A stretch of 5,943 nucleotides of DNA from Ruminococcus flavefaciens (GTDB lineage: Bacteria > Bacillota_A > Clostridia > Oscillospirales > Ruminococcaceae), in contig SFFP01000215.1 in the NCBI GenBank assembly GCA_004556875.1, forward strand, positions 1 through 5,943, read 5' to 3'. The notes under the pieces were generated by a model. The model saw only the letters and a list, made by a program, of their open reading frames with translations, was not told where the DNA came from and did not search any database. The translations under genes and the position numbers were made by a program. Below, piece by piece: positions 1-5,338 of this stretch; position 1 is the stretch's first letter, and each line of letters begins with the position of its first letter.

Positions 1-84
1 CTGGTATAAAAGCGCGTAATATAGACGCGTGTCCTTTCTGGACTGGCAGTGCTTTTACATACTGCCGTTAGCGCAGGAATATAC
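1..84. other. Gene-free left flank with small hairpins
   Basis: No gene can be supported here. The stretch holds short inverted repeats: CGCGT (13-17) with ACGCG (24-28), and GGCAGT (45-50) with ACTGCC (61-66). It lies just beyond the terminator of the minus-strand operon. An open plus-strand frame runs from the window edge to a TAG at 69-71 and could be the last 22 codons of a converging gene, but I do not recognise it. Confidence 0.3.
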
Positions 85-131
85 AAGAAAAATAGGCTTA
101 ACGACTATCATAAATATTGTCATTTGCCTAT
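85..131 (-). terminator. Intrinsic terminator of the arsenic-type operon
   Basis: Read on the minus strand, ATAGGC (131-126) pairs with GCCTAT (97-92). An inner stem AATGAC/GTCGTT extends it, with one small internal loop between. The stem is followed at once by a run of five T and further T-rich sequence (92-85). This is a textbook rho-independent terminator. Its left arm begins inside the last codons of the thioredoxin-like gene, so the stop codon at 122-120 lies within the hairpin. It marks the 3' end of the minus-strand transcript that covers the permease and arsR. Confidence 0.8.
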
Positions 132-470
132 AATTTTTAATATCTCAGCAGGATCCAGAGTTTTACCAGAGGAAACGAGCTTCTCATTGACAACGAGCGC
201 AGGCATTGACATTGCTCCGTACTCCATGATCTTTTGCAGATCGGTGATGTACTCGACCTCGATGCCCATTCCCTCAACTGCCTTGACTGTGTTATCGTAG
301 AGCTGATGACAGGCTTTGCAGCCTGAACCGAGAACCTTGATACAGCAGATACCGTCAACCTTTTCACCACAGCAAGTCGAAGCTTTCTCAGTTGCAGTCT
401 GCTCTCCGCCGCAACAGTAGCATGAAGTTTCCTCTTTCTTCTCTTCCTTTTTCTTACCAAATAATGCCAT
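120..470 (-). CDS. Thioredoxin-like redox protein with cysteine-rich N-terminal extension
   Basis: The protein has 116 residues. From about residue 44 it matches the small thioredoxin/glutaredoxin-like family (TM0996/MTH895 type, 'redox-active disulfide protein 2'): a beta strand, then GSGCKACHQ with the CxxC pair Cys51/Cys54, and a later MP pair (Met89-Pro90) that fits the cis-proline. Family members usually have about 80 residues. Here about 43 extra residues precede the domain: a lysine/glutamate-rich start, then Cys17, 19, 20, 33, 34, 42 and 43, including three vicinal Cys pairs. I see no signal peptide, so it is cytoplasmic. The ATG has an AGGAGG eight bases upstream that overlaps the permease stop, 12 bases away, so translation is probably coupled. 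I infer a role in reducing or passing a thiol-bound metalloid to the permease. It is the last gene before the terminator. Confidence 0.88.
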   Translation of the reverse strand: MALFGKKKEEKKEETSCYCCGGEQTATEKASTCCGEKVDGICCIKVLGSGCKACHQLYDNTVKAVEGMGIEVEYITDLQKIMEYGAMSMPALVVNEKLVSSGKTLDPAEILKIIGK

Positions 471-482
471 GATATATTCCTC

Positions 483-1478
483 CTAAATGATGTAATTCTG
501 AATGAGATTAAAGAAATATCCGACAAGGATAATTCCGACCGTACAGATAGCGATGAAAATGCCAAGCAATTTCGGCTTGATAGCCTTTTTCAGCATTATC
601 ATTGACGGAAGTGACAGCGTAATAACGCCCATCAAAAAAGCGATAACTACGCCGAGATTTGCTCCTTTTGCGACAAGCGCTTCTGCAATGGGGATACAGC
701 CGAAAATGTCAGCATACATCGGTATACCGCAGATAGTGGCTATGATAACTCCGAACGGGTTGCCGGTTCCGAGAACTTTGACTACCCATTCCTCCGGTAT
801 CCAGTTGTGAATAATGGCTCCGATTCCAACTCCGACTATGATATAGGGCAAAACTTTCTTTGCCGTTTCAGCTACTTGCTTCCAGGCGTATTTCATTCTA
901 TCACGCTTTGTGAGTTCGTTCTGCGGAGTGTCAATGCTCTTTCCGTTACGGATAAACTCCTCCACCTGATCTTCAAGGTGCAGCTTTTCGATAAGCGTAC
1001 CGCCTGTGACTGCAATAACAAGTCCCACTATCACATATATTACAGCGACCTTCCAGCCGAAAATGCTCATAAGCAGGATAAGCGAACCGAGATCTACCAT
1101 TGGTGATGATATAAGAAATGAGAACGTCACGCCCAGCGGAAGTCCTGCACTTGTAAAGCCCATAAACAGCGGTATGGACGAGCATGAGCAGAAAGGCGTG
1201 ACAGTTCCGAGCAAAGCCGCGATACAATTTGCACCAATACCGTGAAACCTGCCGAGTATCTTCTTCGTTCTTTCAGGCGGGAAATAGCTCTGTATATAGG
1301 TTATCACGAAAATCAGAAAACCGAGCAGTATCATGATCTTTATCGTATCATAGATGAAGAACTGCAGACTGCCGCCCGGTTTGCTTTCAGTATCAAGACC
1401 GCAGGCGTTCAGCAAAGACCTGATAAGCCTGTTCAGCCATTTTATGCCGAATATTTCGTCCTGTATGAAGTCCCACAC
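483..1478 (-). CDS. arsP: ArsP-type permease (UPF0718/DUF318), probable organoarsenical or metalloid efflux
   Basis: This 331-residue integral membrane protein has roughly eight hydrophobic segments in two halves. The first half (about 44-160) carries TPFCSCSSIP at 94-103, the Cys-Ser-Cys motif typical of the ArsP/UPF0718 permeases. The second half (about 207-325) carries a matching re-entrant-like motif, GIPMYADIFGCIPIAEAL at 251-268. A charged cytoplasmic loop lies between them (about 164-205). Characterised ArsP proteins export trivalent organoarsenicals, but other members of the family are uncharacterised, so the substrate here is inferred from the ArsR upstream. The start is GTG at 1478-1476. 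It shares one base with the TAG stop of the preceding gene and has a strong GGAGGTGAT eight bases before it, which decides the start and implies translational coupling. Confidence 0.88.
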   Translation of the reverse strand: MWDFIQDEIFGIKWLNRLIRSLLNACGLDTESKPGGSLQFFIYDTIKIMILLGFLIFVITYIQSYFPPERTKKILGRFHGIGANCIAALLGTVTPFCSCSSIPLFMGFTSAGLPLGVTFSFLISSPMVDLGSLILLMSIFGWKVAVIYVIVGLVIAVTGGTLIEKLHLEDQVEEFIRNGKSIDTPQNELTKRDRMKYAWKQVAETAKKVLPYIIVGVGIGAIIHNWIPEEWVVKVLGTGNPFGVIIATICGIPMYADIFGCIPIAEALVAKGANLGVVIAFLMGVITLSLPSMIMLKKAIKPKLLGIFIAICTVGIILVGYFFNLIQNYII

Positions 1479-1924
1479 TATTCTTCATCACCTCCGAGTA
1501 TTTCAGTCAGTATCTCTGCTGCCGTCCTTACCATTTCGGGGCAGTACTTGCTGTACAGACCGTTTGACCGTGCGTAGTTCCTGCCTTCATCGGTAGAAAT
1601 ATCGCAGCCGAGTATCTCACGACATATATATGAACCTTTGCGATTTTTGAACTTATCAAGGAACTCAGATGCTTTTGCACTCTGAGCAGCACGGCTTTCA
1701 AGATCGTTTTCATCAAACTGACCGTATTTCATACCGAGCACCATAAGTGCACCCGTACACGCACCGCATACCTCAGCCTTTCTCATACCACCGCCGAAAC
1801 AAGCACCTATCTGAAGTGCCTGCTTTTCCGTTATACCGAACTGTTCTGCAAACGACGCAAATACTGCCTGTGAACACATAAACCCTTTCTCAAAATACTG
1901 TACCGCTTTTGAAACATGATCCAT
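1478..1924 (-). CDS. C_GCAxxG_C_C family (possible redox or metal-binding) protein
   Basis: The 148-residue protein shows the spaced cysteine signature of the C_GCAxxG_C_C family. It has Cys17 in FMCSQAV, Cys42 in the glycine-rich ACFGGGMRKAE, the core VCGACTGAL with Cys53/Cys56, then Cys101 and Cys107 in YICREILGC, and Cys128 in KYCPEMV. Family length is normally about 130-160, so it looks complete. The biochemical function of the family is not established; the conserved cysteines suggest a metal or cluster site or redox work. It is cytoplasmic, with no membrane segment or signal. The ATG at 1924-1922 is preceded only by a weak GGATGAA-type ribosome site. It lies 74 bases after arsR, behind a hairpin, and its stop overlaps the permease start by one base, tying it to the efflux gene. 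Confidence 0.88.
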   Translation of the reverse strand: MDHVSKAVQYFEKGFMCSQAVFASFAEQFGITEKQALQIGACFGGGMRKAEVCGACTGALMVLGMKYGQFDENDLESRAAQSAKASEFLDKFKNRKGSYICREILGCDISTDEGRNYARSNGLYSKYCPEMVRTAAEILTEILGGDEE

Positions 1925-1977
1925 TTTTATTTCATCCGATAGTCATATTTGGATATATCTATTTGTTGATATTGTTT

Positions 1978-2001
1978 TAAGCCGTATGGTCATACGGCTT
2001 A
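1978..2001 (-). promoter_or_regulatory. Perfect hairpin at the arsR stop codon
   Basis: TAAGCCGTATG (1978-1988) and CATACGGCTTA (1991-2001) form an 11-base perfect inverted repeat around two bases. In RNA this would be a 10-bp stem with a GACC tetraloop. Read on the minus strand it includes the arsR stop codon. No T-run follows on the minus strand (the next bases are AAACAAT), so it is not a standard intrinsic terminator. It may set mRNA processing, 3' protection of arsR, or partial attenuation of the downstream genes. Confidence 0.6.
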
Positions 2002-2307
2002 TTTATTGCAGCAATTACAATCGTTTTCATTTACTGCCGTGATCTCTTTCAGGCAGTCCATAGCTATCTTAGCACCTTCCTGCGAAATAGAGTAGTGCAT
2101 CCACTTGCCCTCTTTTCTACCGACCACAAGACCGCTGTCGCAGAGCACCTTCATATGGTGAGAGAGTGTCGGTTGACTCAGGTGAAGCTCCTCAAGGAGA
2201 TGACAGGCGCATAATTCGCCGTTTTGCAGAAGTCTGAATATCTGAACTCTGTTTTCATCACACAGGGCTTTGAATATCACAGTGATCTGCTTGTTTGATA
2301 ATTCCAC
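1999..2307 (-). CDS. arsR: ArsR/SmtB-family metalloregulatory repressor
   Basis: The protein has 102 residues, the normal length for the family. The winged helix-turn-helix spans about 8-75, with the sensor segment ELCACHLLEEL at 31-41, recognition helix SQPTLSHHMKVL at 44-55, and the wing GRKEGKWMHYSI at 63-74. Cys33 and Cys35 sit where E. coli ArsR has its As(III)-binding CxC, so an arsenite/antimonite-responsive repressor is likely. A further C-terminal cluster, DCNCC (96-100), may add thiol ligands. The start is GTG at 2307-2305, chosen because GAGGTGAG lies just upstream and no ATG fits better. A consensus promoter with an inverted repeat across the -10 precedes it, which fits autorepression. 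It heads the arsenic-type module; the stop lies within a strong hairpin. Confidence 0.93.
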   Translation of the reverse strand: MELSNKQITVIFKALCDENRVQIFRLLQNGELCACHLLEELHLSQPTLSHHMKVLCDSGLVVGRKEGKWMHYSISQEGAKIAMDCLKEITAVNENDCNCCNK

Positions 2308-2328
2308 GTTCTCACCTCACATCGAAGA

Positions 2329-2358
2329 TTTTCTATATTATATCATACACATAGAAAA
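2329..2358. promoter_or_regulatory. Candidate ArsR operator
   Basis: TTTTCTAT (2329-2336) and ATAGAAAA (2351-2358) are perfect 8-base inverted arms separated by 14 bases. The repeat covers the -10 and most of the spacer of the arsR promoter, where a bound dimer would block RNA polymerase. Assignment to ArsR is inferred from position and symmetry; the AT-rich context makes chance symmetry more likely than usual. Confidence 0.55.
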
Positions 2359-2365
2359 ATGTCAA
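2337..2365 (-). promoter_or_regulatory. Sigma-A promoter of arsR
   Basis: On the minus strand a perfect TTGACA (2365-2360) is separated by 17 bases from a perfect TATAAT (2342-2337). The arsR GTG lies 29 bases further on. The -35 begins only 20 bases after the stop codon of the second CHR gene, and no hairpin plus T-run intervenes. Confidence 0.88.
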
Positions 2366-2384
2366 TATGTTTTTCTGAATTCTA

Positions 2385-2951
2385 TTATAATCCCAGTCCG
2401 TATCCTGCGCCTATCCCTATCACCGCAGACAGAATAATGATCTTGATCGGGTGTACCTTTTTGAACGCAAGCACGGTGGTAACGGCGAATAATCCGAGGA
2501 ATATCCAAAAGCTCACTGAAGAAAAAGCAGATATACCGATACCAGACGGAAAGAACACTGTCCTCGTAACAGATATAAAGGCTGCACCTATCATTCCGAC
2601 AACAGCAGGTTTCAAGCCAGACATGATACCGCCTACAGCTTTGCTTTTCTCATACTTCTCAAAACACTTTGCGATGATAAGTATAATGATAAAGGAAGGC
2701 AGAATAATACCAAGTGTTGCGATGATAGCTCCGAGAACACCGCCAGTTCTCATTCCTGCAAATGTAGCCATATTTACTGCAAGAGGTCCCGGCGTGCTCT
2801 CACTCAGAGCGACGAAATCCACAAGCTCTTCCTGTGTCAGCCAGCCCTGACTTTCAGCTTCCGCCTGTATCATAGCGATCATTGCATATCCGCCGCCAAA
2901 GGTGAACGCACCTATTTTCAGAAAGGCAAGAAACAATTTAAGCAGTGCCAT
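2385..2951 (-). CDS. Short-chain CHR-family chromate transporter, second subunit
   Basis: This 188-residue membrane protein is one half of a CHR (ChrA-type) transporter. Near the N-terminus it has LKIGAFTFGGGYAMIAMIQ (11-29), then the family hallmark SESTPGPLAVNMATFAG (50-66), followed by GVLGAIIATLGIILPSF (71-87) and several further hydrophobic segments up to the C-terminus. Long ChrA proteins (about 400 residues) hold two such halves in one chain; the 180-200 residue short forms occur as adjacent pairs, as in Bacillus subtilis YwrA/YwrB (ChrT/ChrS), where both partners are needed for chromate resistance. The ATG at 2951-2949 overlaps the end of the upstream partner by 14 bases and has AAAGGAG seven bases before it, so translation is probably coupled. 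The exact anion is inferred, not shown. Confidence 0.92.
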   Translation of the reverse strand: MALLKLFLAFLKIGAFTFGGGYAMIAMIQAEAESQGWLTQEELVDFVALSESTPGPLAVNMATFAGMRTGGVLGAIIATLGIILPSFIIILIIAKCFEKYEKSKAVGGIMSGLKPAVVGMIGAAFISVTRTVFFPSGIGISAFSSVSFWIFLGLFAVTTVLAFKKVHPIKIIILSAVIGIGAGYGLGL

Positions 2952-3501
2952 TGCTTTGCTCCTTTCTGTTAAAAATCGACCAGATCAAACCAAACAAGCC
3001 GCAGCCGATGATGACAAATACGGCATCTATATTCAGAAAAGCAGTCAGCACAAGTGAAAGTCCCATGACCACATAGGAAAAGGGTTTCTTTTTCTTCTTC
3101 ACCGATTTGAACATCATCCACAGTGCTTTTAATATTAGTGCAAGGACGGCTGCTCTTATACCCATAAAAGCATAACGGACTGCTCTGATGCTTTGAAACT
3201 GCGTCAATATCATGGAGATAAGCGAAATTATAAGGAAAGACGGCAGAACAACTCCCAGCGTGGCCATACACGCTCCGAGAAATCCCGATGTCTTATATCC
3301 TACAAATGTTGCGGCATTGATAGCGATAGGCCCTGGTGTTGACTCTGAAATTGCAACAATATCGGAAATATCCTTTTCATCCAGCCATTTTTTGTTTTCG
3401 CATACTTCTTTCTGAATCAGCGGTATCATCGAATAACCGCCGCCGAAGGTAAAAGCCCCGATCTTCATAAAGGTCAGGAACAATTCAAGATTCTTATTCA
3501 C
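2938..3501 (-). CDS. Short-chain CHR-family chromate transporter, first subunit
   Basis: The 187-residue membrane protein is homologous to the next gene and forms the other half of the pair. It shows FMKIGAFTFGGGYSMIPLIQ (11-30), SESTPGPIAINAATFVG (52-68) and GFLGACMATLGVVLPSF (73-89), then hydrophobic segments at about 90-100, 115-130 and 142-176. A basic loop (KSVKKKKKP, 132-140) and a charged tail probably face the cytoplasm. The start is GTG at 3501-3499, fixed by AGGAG seven bases upstream and a consensus promoter. Short CHR pairs are thought to assemble as heterodimers that expel chromate. No chromate reductase or dedicated regulator lies next to it; the divergent operator copies suggest shared control with the plus-strand DUF134-NifX gene. 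Confidence 0.92.
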   Translation of the reverse strand: MNKNLELFLTFMKIGAFTFGGGYSMIPLIQKEVCENKKWLDEKDISDIVAISESTPGPIAINAATFVGYKTSGFLGACMATLGVVLPSFLIISLISMILTQFQSIRAVRYAFMGIRAAVLALILKALWMMFKSVKKKKKPFSYVVMGLSLVLTAFLNIDAVFVIIGCGLFGLIWSIFNRKEQSNGTA

Positions 3502-3521
3502 AATATCACTCCTACAGAAAA

Positions 3522-3550
3522 ATTATACCAAATGAAGTAATATCAGTCAA
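3522..3550 (-). promoter_or_regulatory. Sigma-A promoter of the CHR pair
   Basis: On the minus strand TTGACT (3550-3545) and a perfect TATAAT (3527-3522) are 17 bases apart, followed by AGGAGTGAT and the GTG start. Its -35 lies within a degenerate copy of the palindrome found in the opposite promoter, and the two -35 boxes are only 23 bases apart. Confidence 0.87.
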
Positions 3551-3615
3551 TATCCGGAAATGCAGAATTATACTTGACATAAGTCAATAAATGTGTTATA
3601 ATCGACATAAGTCAG
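3537..3615. promoter_or_regulatory. Three-copy palindromic operator in the divergent region
   Basis: A 14-base perfect-armed palindrome TTGACATAAGTCAA lies at 3574-3587. A second copy at 3602-3615 shares 12 of 14 bases, with the core GACATAAGTCA identical. A degenerate copy at 3537-3550 shares 10 of 14. They fall on the plus-strand -35, just after the plus-strand -10, and on the CHR -35. This arrangement fits a dimeric repressor or switch acting on both promoters. The DUF134 domain encoded next door is the obvious candidate, by inference only. Confidence 0.65.
3574..3602 (+). promoter_or_regulatory. Sigma-A promoter of the DUF134-NifX gene
   Basis: A perfect TTGACA (3574-3579) and a perfect TATAAT (3597-3602) are separated by 17 bases. 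AAAGGAG and the ATG follow within 30 bases, leaving a very short leader that contains the second operator copy. Confidence 0.9.
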
Positions 3616-3630
3616 AAAGGAGATGCTATT

Positions 3631-4332
3631 ATGCCAAGACCTCAGAAATCACGCCGTATCTGTTGTTACCCCGATTACTGGAGCTTTGCGCCCGATCAGG
3701 ATACAGCTAACGATACGGTCGTTATGTCGCTTGACGAGTTTAAGACGCAGGAACAATGCGCTCAGGAGATGAACGTGGCGAGGACAACTGTCACGGCTAT
3801 CTATGATACCGCAAGAAAAAAACTTGCTCAGGCTTTGGTCGAGGGCAGACGCATCATCATTTCAGGCGGAAATTATACTCTTGATAACACGATCTCGGAG
3901 GAGATCACACGGAAAGGAAGCACTATTATGAGAATCGCAGTAACCTATGAAAACGGACAGATTTTCCAGCACTTCGGCAGAACAGAGCAGTTCAAGCTCT
4001 ACGATGTTGCTGACGGAAAGATAATAAAAGAGCAGGTAGTTGGAGCAATGGGTGCAGGACACGGCGCACTTGCAGGATTTCTGAAAAACGCACAGGCTGA
4101 CGTTCTTATTTGCGGAGGTATCGGCGGCGGAGCTCAGATGGCGATGCAGGAGGCAGGCATCGCTCTTTACGGCGGTAATATGGGAAGTGCAGATGATGCT
4201 GTTGCTGCTTTTCTCTCACAGACTCTTGAACAGAACGAGAATCCTACCTGTGACCACCATGCTCACGAGCACGGTGAGGAACATTCCTGCGGAGATCACG
4301 GCTGTGGCAGTCACAGCTGCGGTAATCACTGA
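3631..4332 (+). CDS. DUF134 DNA-binding domain fused to NifX/NifB-type metal-cluster domain, His/Cys tail
   Basis: The 233-residue protein has three parts. Residues 1-86 are a DUF134 predicted DNA-binding domain: MPRPQKSRRI start, then EQCAQEMNVARTTVTAIYDTARKKL (41-65) as the helix-turn-helix, ending near ISGGNYTL. Residues about 100-200 are a dinitrogenase iron-molybdenum cofactor (NifX/NafY/NifB C-terminal) domain: MRIAVTYENGQIFQHFGRTEQF, then ADVLICGGIGGGAQ (156-169) and GIALYGGNMGSADDAV. Residues 207-233 are a metal-binding-like tail with four Cys and eight His. No other nitrogenase gene is present, so a role as a metal- or cluster-sensing regulator is more likely than cofactor assembly. 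The DUF134 part seems to lack about ten residues after SLDEF (33-37). The ATG is set by AAAGGAG eight bases upstream. A second ribosome site precedes Met100. The next gene starts on its stop codon. Confidence 0.9.
   Translation: MPRPQKSRRICCYPDYWSFAPDQDTANDTVVMSLDEFKTQEQCAQEMNVARTTVTAIYDTARKKLAQALVEGRRIIISGGNYTLDNTISEEITRKGSTIMRIAVTYENGQIFQHFGRTEQFKLYDVADGKIIKEQVVGAMGAGHGALAGFLKNAQADVLICGGIGGGAQMAMQEAGIALYGGNMGSADDAVAAFLSQTLEQNENPTCDHHAHEHGEEHSCGDHGCGSHSCGNH
3913..3930 (+). promoter_or_regulatory. Internal ribosome site and ATG for the NifX domain alone
   Basis: AAAGGAAG (3913-3920) is followed seven bases later by ATG (3928-3930), exactly where the NifX-type domain begins (Met100). The layout closely matches the real start upstream: AAAGGAG-N8-ATG there, and both end in CTATTATG. 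A second product of 134 residues, with cluster domain and His/Cys tail but no DNA-binding domain, is therefore plausible. Confidence 0.5.
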
Positions 4333-4925
4333 TGAAAATCGTCACACTTGTAGAGAATACCTGCGGACATGAAGGGTGTATTGCAGAGCATGGGCTTTCG
4401 TTATATATTGAGACTGAAAAGCACAAACTGCTGCTTGATACAGGGCAGACCGACGCAGTTGTAAAAAATGCTGAAGCTCTCGGCATAGACCTGTCCACAG
4501 TAGATACGGTGGTACTCAGTCATGGTCACTACGACCACTCGGGAGGTATTCTGCCATTCTCGCAGATAAACCATACTGCACAGATAATCATGCAGAAGTC
4601 GGCTGCCGAGCCTCACTTCAACGGCGAACGCTATATCGGCATTGATACGGATATACTCAAACTGCCGAATATTCAGCTCATAGACGGCGATATGGAACTT
4701 GATGACGAGCTGTTCCTGTTCAGCGGTATTACAGGCAGACGGTGCTATCCACAGGGGAACAAAAAGCTGTCCTGCATAAAAAACGGCGAAAAGGTCTGTG
4801 ACGATTTCTGTCACGAGCAATGTCTTGTTATCACACAAAACGGTAAGCGCTGGCTTCTGTCGGGCTGCGCTCATAACGGCATACTCAATATCCTTGACCG
4901 ATACAAGGAACTGTTTGACAGCTAA
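4332..4925 (+). CDS. MBL-fold metallohydrolase, apparently C-terminally truncated
   Basis: The protein has 197 residues. The metallo-beta-lactamase fold is shown by LLLDTGQTD (33-41) and the zinc-binding SHGHYDHSGG (63-72: His64, His66, Asp68, His69), then DDFCHEQCLVI (157-167) and WLLSGCAHNGI (174-184), whose His181 is another expected ligand. This matches the COG1237-type hydrolases related to the dihydropterin ribofuranosyl-aminobenzene phosphate synthase family; the substrate is unknown. Relatives usually continue about 60-80 residues further, through a GFH-type segment and a late HCTG-like ligand motif. Here the frame stops right after the helix LDRYKELFDS, and nothing matching the missing part follows. 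It may be inactive. The ATG overlaps the TGA of the DUF134-NifX gene by one base and has no clear ribosome site, so it depends on coupling. Confidence 0.8.
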   Translation: MKIVTLVENTCGHEGCIAEHGLSLYIETEKHKLLLDTGQTDAVVKNAEALGIDLSTVDTVVLSHGHYDHSGGILPFSQINHTAQIIMQKSAAEPHFNGERYIGIDTDILKLPNIQLIDGDMELDDELFLFSGITGRRCYPQGNKKLSCIKNGEKVCDDFCHEQCLVITQNGKRWLLSGCAHNGILNILDRYKELFDS

Positions 4926-4953
4926 GGACAGACCATATGGTTATGATCTGTCC
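4926..4953. repeat. Hairpin directly after the truncated hydrolase
   Basis: GGACAGA (4926-4932) pairs with TCTGTCC (4947-4953), and inside it CATA pairs with TATG around a TGGT loop, with a single mismatch between the stems. It starts on the base after the TAA stop. No T-run follows on either strand, so it is a poor intrinsic terminator. It could be the end hairpin of a decayed mobile element. Confidence 0.5.
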
Positions 4954-5014
4954 GACTCGTATCTTAGTTGTCATATTTGTCCTCAACACCCCTGACAAGG
5001 GAGACATATAAGCC

Positions 5015-5034
5015 GGTCATCTGCTGAGATGACC
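5015..5034. repeat. Perfect 8-bp hairpin with four-base loop
   Basis: GGTCATCT (5015-5022) and AGATGACC (5027-5034) flank GCTG. Neither side has a T-run. This is one of the strongest stems in the junction segment and sits just past the end of the short minus-strand frame at 5045. Confidence 0.5.
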
Positions 5035-5044
5035 TCATAGGATT

Positions 5045-5167
5045 CTAACCTCTATCCATTCCTGTGGAGTAGCCGTCGCCGGAAGTATCATTATACCCAT
5101 TGCCTGTCGTCGCGTAACAGGAGCTGCCTGTTATAGACAGAACATTGATCGCTCCGTCAGTTGTCAT
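5045..5167 (-). pseudogene. Possible remnant of a decayed minus-strand gene end
   Basis: A 40-codon minus-strand frame runs from ATG at 5167-5165 to TAG at 5047-5045. It is rich in Gly, Thr, Ser and Tyr, with a tail NGYNDTSGDGYSTGMDRG, and has no clear ribosome site. Another minus frame, open from 5264 to a TGA at 5159-5157 but without a start codon, overlaps its beginning in a different phase, as a frameshifted single gene end would. I do not recognise either. A strong hairpin (5115-5133) lies within it, so the open frame could also be incidental. Confidence 0.2.
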
Positions 5168-5338
5168 CAGGTGCAGTGCCTGGCTTCTCTTTGGTCACTA
5201 AATAGTTTTGTGCCGCCTGCGGTGCCTGATGATTCGTGATATCATGGCGTGTTCTGTTCGTCGCTTATCTTTTCAGATAGCAAGGGGAACGTAGCTTATA
5301 CGCTGTTATTCAGTTTTCAAAATTCTTTGAGGTTTTTG

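Noticed and set aside
3..71. Open plus-strand frame from the window edge to a TAG
   Set aside because: Only 22 codons are visible with no recognisable motif; open length this short is expected by chance.
137..565. Long minus-strand frame overlapping the thioredoxin-like and permease genes
   Set aside because: It lies in another phase over two well-supported genes, is rich in Arg/Ser of no family, and has no ribosome site of its own.
2359..2850. 163-codon plus-strand frame antisense to the second CHR gene
   Set aside because: It is a shadow of the membrane-protein gene on the opposite strand; the minus-strand product has clear CHR motifs and a coupled ribosome site.
3537..3615. CRISPR-like repeats
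   Set aside because: Copies are 14 bases, unevenly spaced and tied to promoter boxes, which fits operators; no CRISPR array or cas gene is present in the window.
4401..4874. 157-codon minus-strand frame opposite the MBL-fold gene
   Set aside because: It is antisense to a protein with a clear SHGHYDH metal motif and has no family features.
5030..5062. tRNA-like T-arm on the minus strand (AGGTTAGAATCCT)
   Set aside because: The loop reads TTAGAAT rather than TTCRANN, the stem is only three pairs, and no acceptor, D or anticodon arms fit at tRNA spacing.
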